Shown: piece by piece, positions 8,801 to 14,705 of the stretch
How the letters are laid out: each line of letters begins with the position of its first letter
How positions within the stretch are numbered: position 1 is the stretch's first letter
Source of the DNA: Phycisphaerales bacterium UBA7812
GTDB lineage: Bacteria; Planctomycetota; Phycisphaerae; Phycisphaerales; UBA1924
NCBI GenBank assembly: GCA_002480345.1
Contig: DLBY01000107.1
Coordinates: forward strand, 1 to 16,892
Direction of reading: 5' to 3'
Length of the DNA stretch: 16,892 nucleotides
The notes under the pieces: generated by a model
The model's input: the letters and a program-made list of their open reading frames with translations, nothing else
Database searches by the model: none
What the model was told of the DNA's origin: nothing
Program-made: the position numbers and the translations under genes

Positions 8801-9369
8801 GCATCGACGACCATCTCGACAAGCGCGTCGATCTCCTCCTGCGTCGCCTGCTGCGCCCGCCGGTCCTCGAGAATCCGCTCCGCAGCGATCTTGTTCTCGA
8901 ACGCTTCCGCCGCCGAGTCGAGCAGGTCGCGGCGTTCCTGGTCCCCGCACGAAAAGCGGTCGAGTTGCTCATCCAGCTTGTCAGGATCTCCCCGAAGAGC
9001 ACGCTCGAGTTCCGCCTGCGTCACCGAGCATTCGCCGAGCCGCTCGAGCGCCTCGTCGTACGCGGCGCGAAGCTCCTTGACACGCTCGCTGGGGAGCGGC
9101 ATCGTGACCTCGATCCGGTCCCGCCCCTGGGCAACCATCTGGATCTCGAGGAGGCCCGAGGGGTCCACACGCTTCTTCAGGATGGTGATCGTCTGACCGA
9201 GCACCTCCTTCGCGTCCGCCCCCGCGGGGATGTCCACCGCGTAGATCAGCGTGGTGCCGCCCCGGAGGTCCTTACCCAGACGCAGCTTCTCCGAGGGCGG
9301 GAAGATCGAGGCGATCGCCAGCACGAGGATCGCCGCCGCGAAAAACGAGTTCCGAATCACATGTCGCAT
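5833..9369 (-). CDS. secDF: Protein translocase subunit SecDF (fused, enlarged)
   Basis: A 1178-residue fusion of SecD and SecF, the membrane subunits that use the proton gradient to pull proteins through SecYEG. SecD part: first transmembrane helix at 8-23, LGKDLRGGTTL at 31-41, LTFGMAVDANVLIYERVREE at 564-583 in the RND-type membrane block (about 510-660). SecF part: transmembrane helix about 689-709, DTEFRGGTQVTF at 716-727, IGYSLNDTIVIMDRIREN at 1067-1084, with membrane helices about 986-1155. E. coli SecD plus SecF total about 938 residues, so this protein is about 240 longer. The surplus lies in a charged helical insertion at about 105-285 in the SecD periplasmic domain and in a large SecF periplasmic domain (about 713-985). 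Cysteines at 114, 141, 332 and 379 fall in the predicted periplasmic SecD region. GGGAG lies ten bases before the ATG. It is 119 bases downstream of yajC. Confidence 0.95.
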   Translation of the reverse strand: MRHVIRNSFFAAAILVLAIASIFPPSEKLRLGKDLRGGTTLIYAVDIPAGADAKEVLGQTITILKKRVDPSGLLEIQMVAQGRDRIEVTMPLPSERVKELRAAYDEALERLGECSVTQAELERALRGDPDKLDEQLDRFSCGDQERRDLLDSAAEAFENKIAAERILEDRRAQQATQEEIDALVEMVVDAQLEYEGLVSRIVAGQLTAEDVDEALSLPTRRKLMRNDEGEMVEFPSERERRLSEIEESFPADWPRVQEVIAAYEAYEAERTSLDDPDDLKRLISAAGIPAFRITIDPQGAGSENTHPEEQRLRDELRERGPGNVRSRDARWCKINDILTFPAGPESIGALRAMEADPASYFASRDYVGEAYEGEYYILCWDTRGMRLTQQEGDWRVANAFQSVDDLGRPAIGFTMDARGAQKLGDLTGPNIGNKMAVLLDEEVYTAPTLQGNISRSGQISGDFTPEQLTYIIQVMTAGSLSANLSPEPISQNTIAPEFGADNLRAGRTAGIWALGAVSAFMIFYYFVFGGVAVISLLFNAVLILGAMSLARAAFTLPGIAGVILTFGMAVDANVLIYERVREEQRKGLDLRAAVKVGYQKALSSIVDGNVTNLIVTFVLANLGTQEIKGFAITLGIGVVATLFSALIVSRLVLALLIDVAKVKKLSMLPTAVPALERALEPRIDWMRLRFFAVVISAMGVAVGIGMVIWQGEKMLDTEFRGGTQVTFQLRPATGGETEGVNADGNLTMTRADVEARVHALAENLEEGDPLIALRSAEVIPIDPEGDGVTSDRFQVKTYAENTDDNVLEAITAAFVDEVESKPALTFVGRERDRTAVSGLPVYPVLSDTLGDVIQRPGSLINVGEFFGGVAVVLEDIRIEGAESVRRPSLESVEERLAQMRGKTDYSSTLDRRQELILLEGTEDEVETLVILVWDQGVSFVQNEDAWEEELAAVEWDIAVEALGTVTTLASVQSFSSVIAEDFKNTAVVAVFLSLLLILIYIWVRFGSVRYSLAAIITLTHDVLCVIGLIALAEILYDNEITGAIAHSLLIEPFKIDLNLVAAILTIIGYSLNDTIVIMDRIRENRGRMPYATKKVVNESINQTISRTIITSGTTLIATLILYTMGGAGVRAFSYALLCGVVVGTYSSIAVASPLVWSRRRDASAGTASLGAEDKARIP

Positions 9370-9488
9370 CGCTTCATCACTCCCGCGACGGGACGCGACA
9401 GATGCCGCACCCCGCCCGGACTCTCAATCACACACGCTTACCCTGCCCGCTACGCACGCCTGTTCAGAACCGTGCGCGGCCGGGATCA

Positions 9489-10007
9489 TCAGACCCGTGC
9501 CGGCTCATCCACCAGCGACGGGTTTTCGAGCGAGACCTCGTCGATCTCCCCGTCGTCCGGTTCGCCCGAGGCGCCCGGCGCCGAACTCAGGACCTGCTGG
9601 ATCGCCGAGCGAGCGAAGCGGATTCGGGTGTTCGAGCCATGATCGACCTTCAGCACCACCTCGTCCGCCTTGATCTCCGCGATCGTGCCGATCACCCCGC
9701 CGATCGTCTGCACCTTGTCCCGGCGCTTCAGGCTCGACATCATCTCCGCACGCTTCTTCTTCTCTTTCCGCCCGCTCATCATCGAGGTGATGACCATGAA
9801 AATCATCAGCCCGAAGAGCAGCGGGAGCAGCATCGTGAACCCGCCCGGCTGGGCCTGTCCCCCGCCGGGGCCCGGAGGGGCCGCGCCACCCGGAGCCGAC
9901 TCCGCCGCACCCGGTGCGGACGCTCCCCCGCCTCCCGAGGGCGCCCCGAGCACCTCGGATCCGCCCGCTTGCGCGAGCGTCAGCATCCAGCCGTTCGTCT
10001 CAAGCAT
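9489..10007 (-). CDS. yajC: Sec translocon accessory subunit YajC with long N-terminal extension
   Basis: A 172-residue YajC, the small membrane partner of SecDF. The single transmembrane helix is at about 57-76 (FTMLLPLLFGLMIFMVITSM), followed by the basic RKEKKKRAEMMSSLKRRDKV and the family core VQTIGGVIGTIAEIKADEVVLKVD, then an acidic tail. E. coli YajC is 110 residues with its helix near the N-terminus; here about 55 residues precede the helix, mostly Gly, Ala and Pro (about 15-56). The ATG at 10007 has GGAG at 10019-10022. An internal ATG at codon 8 is possible, but even codon 59 would be needed to remove the extension, and that would cut into the helix. It stands between tgt and secDF, as in many bacteria. 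Confidence 0.93.
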   Translation of the reverse strand: MLETNGWMLTLAQAGGSEVLGAPSGGGGASAPGAAESAPGGAAPPGPGGGQAQPGGFTMLLPLLFGLMIFMVITSMMSGRKEKKKRAEMMSSLKRRDKVQTIGGVIGTIAEIKADEVVLKVDHGSNTRIRFARSAIQQVLSSAPGASGEPDDGEIDEVSLENPSLVDEPARV

Positions 10008-10022
10008 CTGTCATCCAACTCC

Positions 10023-10039
10023 GCGGCGCGTGACGCCGC
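10023..10039 (-). other. Hairpin in the yajC leader
   Basis: GCGGCG and CGCCGC form a 6-bp stem around a 5-base loop, immediately upstream of the yajC ribosome binding site (GGAG, 10019-10022). It could modulate ribosome access. No covariation evidence is available. Confidence 0.3.
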
Positions 10040-10072
10040 ATATCCGGCAAGGCAAAGGACACACGATGCCCT

Positions 10073-10086
10073 CCGCCTTCAGGCGG
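10073..10086 (-). other. Hairpin with the tgt stop codon in its loop
   Basis: On the minus strand CCGCC and GGCGG form a 5-bp G+C stem around the tetraloop TGAA, which contains the tgt stop codon TGA. No T-run follows. It may influence termination or coupling to yajC; the significance is uncertain. Confidence 0.3.
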
Positions 10087-11374
10087 GCCGTACCGCCAGC
10101 AATTCAGGCGGAATGCCATCCGCCGCAACGGGCCAGCGACGAGCCAGCCCGAGCCAGTCATCGTTGGCGATGGTCGCCCGAACATCAATCATCAGCCGCT
10201 GATAGAACCGGAGGTTGTGCAGACTCACCAGAACGGGCCCCAGCATCTCCTCCGCCAGGAAGAGATGCCGGATGTAGGCACGGGTAAACGGCGCCCCGTC
10301 GACCGTCGGCCACCCGTACCGCGCCGGATCACATGCCTGGCAATCGCAGTCCGCCTCGAGCGGGCGATCATCCTCCGCGAACCGCGCGTTGCGGAGTCGG
10401 ATCTGTCCCCGCCCTTCTGATTCGTCCAGACAGCGCACGAACGCGTTCGCATTCCGCCCGTTGCGGGTCGGAAGCACGCAGTCGAACATATCCACCCCGG
10501 CGCACACCGACGCGACAAGGTCCCGAGGATACCCAACCCCCATCAAATAACGGGGTTTATCGTCGGGCATCATCCGGGCCGTGTGCCGAACCACCCGCTT
10601 GATATCCTCCCCGCTCTCCCCCACCGCGACCCCGCCGATCGCGTAGCCCGGCAGGTCGATGCCGCAAACTTCCTCGACCGAGCGTGCGCGCCGATCGAGG
10701 TCTGTACCACCCTGAACAATACCGAACAAAGCCTGCGTTTCTGGGTTCGCGTGCGCGCGCCTGCACCGCTCCAACCAACGGGTTGTTCGCTCCAGAGCGA
10801 GATCGAGCCGCTCCTCGTGCGAATACCCTCGCCGCCTACCTGTTCCCGTTCGGTCTCGCTCAGCCGCGAGACGGATCCGTGTCTGGTTGGTTGGCCCCGC
10901 CGTGGGGTCCACGCTGGGCGGGCAGTCATCGAACGCCATCATGATGTCGGGGCCCAGCTCGTTCTGGACCCGCATCGAGACCTCGGGGGTCAGGCGGATC
11001 TTCTCGCCAGACAGGATGCTCTTGAAGGTCACACCATCCTCGTCGATCGCGTTGATGTCCGCCATCGAGTAGGCCTGGTACCCCCCGGAGTCGGTGAGGA
11101 TTGGGCCGTCCCAATTCATGAACCGGTGCACGCCCCCCCGCCGCTGGATCAGTTCGCTCCCAGGCCGGAGCATGAGGTGGTAGGTGTTGTTGAGCACGAT
11201 TTGGGCACCGCCCTCGCGGACCTGCTGCGGGAAGATCCCCTTGATCGAGCCCTTGGTCCCCACCGGCATAAACGCCGGGGTCGAGAACGAGCCGTGCAGG
11301 GTCTCGACCACACCGGTGCGCGCGCCGCAGACCGACGAGCGATGCTCCACACTGAACGCGATCGCGTCACCCAC
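10079..11374 (-). CDS. tgt: Queuine/preQ1 tRNA-guanine transglycosylase
   Basis: A bacterial Tgt, which exchanges guanine 34 for preQ1 in GUN-anticodon tRNAs during queuosine synthesis. With the GTG start at 11374 it has 431 residues. Motifs: TPAFMPVGT (32-40), catalytic LTDSGGYQ (93-100), FGIVQGG (217-223), GYAIGGVAVGE (243-253), and DMFDCVLPTRNGRNANAF (295-312) carrying the nucleophilic Asp. Zinc ligands are probably C343, C345, C348 (CDCQAC) and H386 (LHNL). It is longer than E. coli Tgt (375) because of an insertion after DDCPPS (about 155-185, rich in Arg and Thr) and about a dozen residues between the zinc cysteines and the RAYIRHL helix. The start is uncertain: GTG 11374 aligns with the family N-terminus and overlaps the rhomboid stop by 8 bases (GTGGGTGA); a GTG at 11416 is also open. 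Confidence 0.93.
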   Translation of the reverse strand: MGDAIAFSVEHRSSVCGARTGVVETLHGSFSTPAFMPVGTKGSIKGIFPQQVREGGAQIVLNNTYHLMLRPGSELIQRRGGVHRFMNWDGPILTDSGGYQAYSMADINAIDEDGVTFKSILSGEKIRLTPEVSMRVQNELGPDIMMAFDDCPPSVDPTAGPTNQTRIRLAAERDRTGTGRRRGYSHEERLDLALERTTRWLERCRRAHANPETQALFGIVQGGTDLDRRARSVEEVCGIDLPGYAIGGVAVGESGEDIKRVVRHTARMMPDDKPRYLMGVGYPRDLVASVCAGVDMFDCVLPTRNGRNANAFVRCLDESEGRGQIRLRNARFAEDDRPLEADCDCQACDPARYGWPTVDGAPFTRAYIRHLFLAEEMLGPVLVSLHNLRFYQRLMIDVRATIANDDWLGLARRWPVAADGIPPELLAVRPA

Positions 11375-12296
11375 GCCGGTCGTCCGTCGCCCGCTGGAGG
11401 ATCTTCTTCTCGGCACTGGTCAGGCTGTGCAGGCCCTCGCGCTGGACCTTATCGAGCACCCGGTCCACCTCCGCCTCATCCGGGGTCTTGCGTTTCCGCT
11501 GTCCCGCCCGCGGTCCGGGACGGGCCTTGGGTTTGCTCGAATTCCCGAACACATCAAAGAACTCGCGGAGCAGATGGGGCCGGCGGATGAAGAAGAACCC
11601 CGCGATCGCGCCGCCCAGGTGCGCCGCGTCCCCCCCCTGGTTGCCCGACCAGTTGAAGATCAGGTTCGCCGCGGCGAGCGCGACATACCCATACGCGAAG
11701 GTCTTCATCTTCAGCGGGATGGGCGGAAAGAGCAGCTGGACCACCGTGTTCGGCGCGATGAAGGCGCACGCGACGATCACCCCGAAGACGCCCGCCGACG
11801 CGCCGATCAGGGGCGTCCGCGGGTGCACATCGAGCGCCCCCGGGAGGGGAACGCCGACATAGCCGACCAGGTTCAGCAGCAGATACAGCAGGCCGCCGCA
11901 CAGCCCGCACATCAGGTAGAACGCCGCGTACCGCTTCTTGCCCAGATATTGCTCGACGAGCCCACCGAAGAAGTAGAGCCCGATCATGTTGAACGCGAGG
12001 TGAACGATCCCACCGTGCAGAAACTGGAAGGTCACGAGACGCCAGACCTCGAGGGCTCCGAATCCCAGGCGGGTCGAGAAATGCCCCCACTGGAACAACC
12101 AGTCCCCGGTCAGGCCTGTCCACGAACTCTGGTACGAACGCAGCACGAGCGCCTGCAGCACGAACACCGCGACATTGATCGCGATGAGCCAGGTGTTGAA
12201 CGACCACCCGCTGAGACGGCGCGCGGGGCCCCCGCCCCCGCCGAATCCGCCGCCGCCCCGTCCGTCCCGCACATACTCACGGTCGTAGATGCCCAT
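11367..12296 (-). CDS. Rhomboid family intramembrane serine protease
   Basis: A 309-residue polytopic membrane protease that cuts transmembrane substrates. The N-terminus MGIYDREYVR followed by a glycine-rich stretch (12-23) is cytosolic. The rhomboid core contains HGGIVHLAFNM (94-104; His99 and Asn103 as oxyanion-type residues), nucleophile Ser167 in GASAGVFG, and base His226 in DAAHLGGAIAG, so the Ser-His dyad is intact. After a basic linker (about 250-270) there is a charged tail at about 272-304 (EVDRVLDKVQREGLHSLTSAEKKIL), which I recognise as the short conserved C-terminal module (DUF6576-like) found on some bacterial rhomboids. ATG 12296 is preceded by GGGAG (12301-12305). The frame remains open to 12467 but lacks conserved sequence there. 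The substrate is unknown. It is the first gene of the minus-strand series and overlaps tgt. Confidence 0.9.
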   Translation of the reverse strand: MGIYDREYVRDGRGGGGFGGGGGPARRLSGWSFNTWLIAINVAVFVLQALVLRSYQSSWTGLTGDWLFQWGHFSTRLGFGALEVWRLVTFQFLHGGIVHLAFNMIGLYFFGGLVEQYLGKKRYAAFYLMCGLCGGLLYLLLNLVGYVGVPLPGALDVHPRTPLIGASAGVFGVIVACAFIAPNTVVQLLFPPIPLKMKTFAYGYVALAAANLIFNWSGNQGGDAAHLGGAIAGFFFIRRPHLLREFFDVFGNSSKPKARPGPRAGQRKRKTPDEAEVDRVLDKVQREGLHSLTSAEKKILQRATDDRRG

Positions 12297-12416
12297 ACCG
12301 CTCCCGCGCCCCGCCTGGGTTGCTCCCAAACCGAATCCGTCCGGATCGATCATCGGCCGCCCACGCCGGCCCTGTCCACCCGGGCAACCCTGATTCCGAT
12401 CCGGACACTCCCGGAT

Positions 12417-12443
12417 TTCAGCCCGATTCCCGCGTGGGCTGAA
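12417..12443. promoter_or_regulatory. Perfect 8-bp inverted repeat upstream of enolase
   Basis: TTCAGCCC at 12417-12424 and GGGCTGAA at 12436-12443 are exact reverse complements separated by 11 bases. The palindrome lies in the divergent region between the rhomboid gene and eno, 66 bases before the eno ATG. The 19-base centre-to-centre spacing would suit a dimeric regulator; alternatively it folds as an RNA hairpin in the eno leader. I cannot see convincing -35/-10 boxes nearby. Confidence 0.45.
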
Positions 12444-12496
12444 CAGACCCAGACCACCGAGCCCCATACCCTACCACTCCAACACACCACACACAC

Positions 12497-12500
12497 GGAG
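12497..12500 (+). promoter_or_regulatory. Ribosome binding site of enolase
   Basis: GGAG lies nine bases before the ATG at 12510 and fixes the start, although the reading frame is open far upstream. The leader before it is an unstructured A/C-rich run (about 12478-12496), consistent with efficient ribosome loading. Confidence 0.7.
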
Positions 12501-12509
12501 ACACCGCAC

Positions 12510-13811
12510 ATGTCGTTCGATATCGAGATCGTCCACGCCCGCCAGATCCTCGACTCCCGCGGCAACCCCACCGTTGAGTGCGAGGTCGTCCTCGCGAACG
12601 GCGCCGTGGGGCGGGCCGCCGTTCCCTCGGGCGCGTCCACCGGCGAGAACGAAGCGGTCGAGCTCCGCGACGGCAACAAGTCGTACTACCTCGGCAAGTC
12701 CGTCGAGAAAGCCGTCGAGAATGTCAACACCCGCATCGCCCCCGCCATCGAGGGCCTCGACGCCCGCGACCAGGAGGGCGTCGACGCCGAGATGATCGAA
12801 CTCGACGGCACACCCAACAAGGCCGAGCTCGGCGCCAACGCCATCCTCGGCGTCTCCATGGCGACCGCCCGCGCCGCCGCCGACGCGTCGGGCCTCCCCC
12901 TCTACCGCTACCTCGGGGGCTCGGCCGCCAAGACCCTGCCCGTCCCCATGCTCAACATCCTCAACGGCGGCAAGCACGCCGACAACACCGTCGACTTCCA
13001 GGAGTTCATGATCCAGCCCTGGGGCTTCGACGACTTCCACGAGGCCCTCCGCGCGGGCGTCGAGATCTACCACACCCTCAAGTCCGTCCTCAAGAAGCGC
13101 AACATGTCCACCGCGGTCGGCGACGAGGGCGGCTTCGCCCCCGACCTCAAGGACAACGAGGACGCCCTCAAGGTCATCGAAGAAGCCGTCGACAAGGCGG
13201 GTTACAAGTGGGGCGAGCAGATCTTCGTCGCCCTCGACCCCGCGACCAGCGAGCTCTGGAACGAGGCCGAGAAGGACGGCAAACAGGGCTACAAGTTCTT
13301 TTCCTCCTCCCAGGACATCATCTCGTCCGACGACCTGATCGCCATGTGGGCCGACTGGTGCAGCAAGTACCCCATCCGCTCCATCGAGGACGGCCTCGCC
13401 GAGAACGACTGGGACGGCTGGGCCAAGCTCACCGCGAAACTGGGCGACAAGGTCCAGCTCGTCGGCGACGACCTGTTCGTCACCAACAAGAAATTCGTCG
13501 AACGCGGCGTCAAGGAGAGTTCCGCCAACGCCGTGCTCGTCAAGGTCAACCAGATCGGCACTTTGTCGGAGACCTTCGACGCCGTGAACTACGCTCAGGC
13601 CAACCGCTTCGCCTGCGTCCTCAGCCACCGCTCGGGCGAGACCGAGGACTCCACCATCGCCGACATCGCCGTCGCCACCAACTGCGGCCAGATCAAGACC
13701 GGCGCGCCGTGCCGCTCCGACCGCAACGCGAAGTACAACCAGCTGCTCCGCATCGCGGAGGAGCTGGGCGACTCGGCGGTGTACGGGGCGACGACCTGGT
13801 GGCGGGGCTGA
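12510..13811 (+). CDS. eno: Enolase (phosphopyruvate hydratase)
   Basis: A full-length 433-residue enolase, converting 2-phosphoglycerate to phosphoenolpyruvate in glycolysis and gluconeogenesis. Family signatures: ILDSRGNPTVE (13-23), SGASTGENEAVELRD (40-54), MLNILNGGKHADN (147-159). Catalytic residues by alignment with E. coli: Glu206 (GDEGGFAP), Lys345 (VKVNQIG) and Lys396 (QIKTG). Magnesium ligands: Asp243 (ALDPA), Glu293 (SIEDGL), Asp320 (VGDDLFVT). SHRSGETED (372-380) binds the phosphate side. Where many enolases read GSLSRSDR, this one reads GAPCRSDR. Third codon positions are almost all C or G with a strong preference for C, as expected of a highly expressed gene. It is divergent from the rhomboid gene and ends in an intrinsic terminator, so it is probably monocistronic. 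Confidence 0.98.
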   Translation: MSFDIEIVHARQILDSRGNPTVECEVVLANGAVGRAAVPSGASTGENEAVELRDGNKSYYLGKSVEKAVENVNTRIAPAIEGLDARDQEGVDAEMIELDGTPNKAELGANAILGVSMATARAAADASGLPLYRYLGGSAAKTLPVPMLNILNGGKHADNTVDFQEFMIQPWGFDDFHEALRAGVEIYHTLKSVLKKRNMSTAVGDEGGFAPDLKDNEDALKVIEEAVDKAGYKWGEQIFVALDPATSELWNEAEKDGKQGYKFFSSSQDIISSDDLIAMWADWCSKYPIRSIEDGLAENDWDGWAKLTAKLGDKVQLVGDDLFVTNKKFVERGVKESSANAVLVKVNQIGTLSETFDAVNYAQANRFACVLSHRSGETEDSTIADIAVATNCGQIKTGAPCRSDRNAKYNQLLRIAEELGDSAVYGATTWWRG

Positions 13812-13850
13812 TCGCCGCGCGAAGTTCTCACTGAACGCTGACACGCATCG

Positions 13851-13882
13851 AGCGGGATCCGGGCGATCGGGTCCCGCTTTTT
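13851..13882 (+). terminator. Intrinsic terminator of eno
   Basis: AGCGGGATCC (13851-13860) pairs with GGGTCCCGCT (13869-13878), with one G-T wobble, around an 8-base loop, and runs into T residues to 13882. This is a strong rho-independent terminator 40 bases after the eno stop. It works only on the plus strand, because the other side has no T-run. Its T-run overlaps the stop codon of the converging gene. Confidence 0.88.
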
Positions 13883-14511
13883 CAATCCCACCAGAGCGTC
13901 ACGACGTTCTGGTTCTGCAGGGCCCCGACGAGATTCGCCATCGTCTGGTACCCCTGATCAATCACATCGGGGCAGAACGACTCGAGCTCCGTTCCCAACT
14001 CCCGGCAATCGACTTTGGCGGGATCGGCGAGACGTACCCGGACAACGTCCCGCATCGCGCCCACGGTCTCCAGCCCGTACTTGTTGTTCAGTCGGATCAG
14101 AACATCTACGACGTCATGTGTATCAAGGTCATAGCTTCCAGGAAGCGTCCCCATATGCTCAACAATCGCGAACTGGCTGGGTAACCTCTTGATGACGAGT
14201 TCGGTCGTCTGAAACCACTTGGAGCCGTCAACCTCAATACCCGGGCACCAGGTCCACTGGCAGCCCAGGAAAATCTGAAGCGCCGGATCGATAGCCGCTC
14301 GCCCTTCGTCCATTTTGCGGACGAGGCGAAGCCAATTGACACCGATTGCCGAGATGCTCTCGGCATCAACGGTGTCGTCGTGAGCGAACACGCCGGTCTT
14401 CAACCGAAACAGGCTTGGCTTCGTCGAGAACCGGCGGGGCCGGTCGTTGCCCATCGCGTTGTGAAGCCACACATACGCTTCGCCGAGGGCTTCATCATCG
14501 TGAATCTCCAT
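13882..14511 (-). CDS. DUF4253-like protein of unknown function
   Basis: A 209-residue soluble protein. The C-terminal half (about 115-209) matches what I know of DUF4253: a helix with VVDVLIRLNNKYG followed by a glycine-containing turn, a strand (VVRVRLADP), ESFCPDVIDQG (177-187) and the terminal VTLWWD. The N-terminal half (SISAIGVNWLRLVRKMDEG, IFLGCQWTWCPG) I do not recognise. DUF4253 has no established biochemical function; relatives are scattered across bacteria, sometimes beside immunity or toxin-related genes, which I cannot show here. Codon use is visibly less biased towards G/C in third positions than in eno or secDF, hinting at acquisition by transfer. The ATG at 14511 has only a weak upstream purine stretch (GGTAGAA). 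It converges on eno, and its stop sits in the T-run of the eno terminator. Confidence 0.7.
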   Translation of the reverse strand: MEIHDDEALGEAYVWLHNAMGNDRPRRFSTKPSLFRLKTGVFAHDDTVDAESISAIGVNWLRLVRKMDEGRAAIDPALQIFLGCQWTWCPGIEVDGSKWFQTTELVIKRLPSQFAIVEHMGTLPGSYDLDTHDVVDVLIRLNNKYGLETVGAMRDVVRVRLADPAKVDCRELGTELESFCPDVIDQGYQTMANLVGALQNQNVVTLWWD

Positions 14512-14615
14512 TCGTTGATTCTACCGGATACCTTCGTGAAGAGGCATCACTCCAGAGCCCATCTATTGTCTCGCCGGAATGTGAGAGACTCGATACGACA
14601 GCCGATCATTTTGCT

Positions 14616-14645
14616 CCGTGTGCCACGGCCATCTTGGCCGTGCTC
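14616..14645 (+). repeat. REP-like palindromic unit A
   Basis: The foot GTGTGCC (14618-14624) is followed by the hairpin CACGGCCA - TCT - TGGCCGTG (14624-14642), an 8-bp stem with a 3-base loop. Loop context is identical to unit D read on the other strand. It pairs with unit B across a pyrimidine-rich spacer. Confidence 0.85.
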
Positions 14646-14668
14646 CCCCCCTCTCCCCCTCCACCCAA

Positions 14669-14698
14669 GACACGGCCGATACGGCCGTGGCACACCGG
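14669..14698 (-). repeat. REP-like palindromic unit B
   Basis: Inverted relative to A. The hairpin CACGGCCG - ATA - CGGCCGTG (14671-14689) is followed by GGCACAC, the foot on the opposite strand. It ends a few bases before the stop of the transposase gene and so lies just downstream of that gene. Confidence 0.85.
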
Positions 14699-14705
14699 AT
14701 CAGCT

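Noticed and set aside
7096..9642. An 848-codon plus-strand open frame
   Set aside because: It is antisense to secDF; the translation is an Arg/His/Asp-rich shadow with no recognisable domain.
10575..10590. Another REP-like match (GGCCGTGTGCC) inside tgt
   Set aside because: It lies in conserved coding sequence, lacks a hairpin and matches over a short stretch only; probably chance.
12478..12496. CA-rich microsatellite before eno
   Set aside because: Only a short imperfect A/C run; better explained as an unstructured leader than as a repeat locus.
11184..12509. In-frame upstream extension of enolase
   Set aside because: The enolase frame is open back to 11184, but that part is antisense to tgt and rhomboid and lacks enolase similarity; ATG 12510 has a Shine-Dalgarno and the exact family N-terminus.
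12297..12509. Promoter boxes for eno or rhomboid
   Set aside because: I looked for TTGACA/TATAAT-like pairs and saw no convincing match with proper spacing, so no promoter is called.
12471..13844. A 457-codon minus-strand open frame
   Set aside because: It is antisense to enolase, whose catalytic residues are all in place. The Val/Gly/Asp-rich shadow is typical of C-biased codons read backwards.
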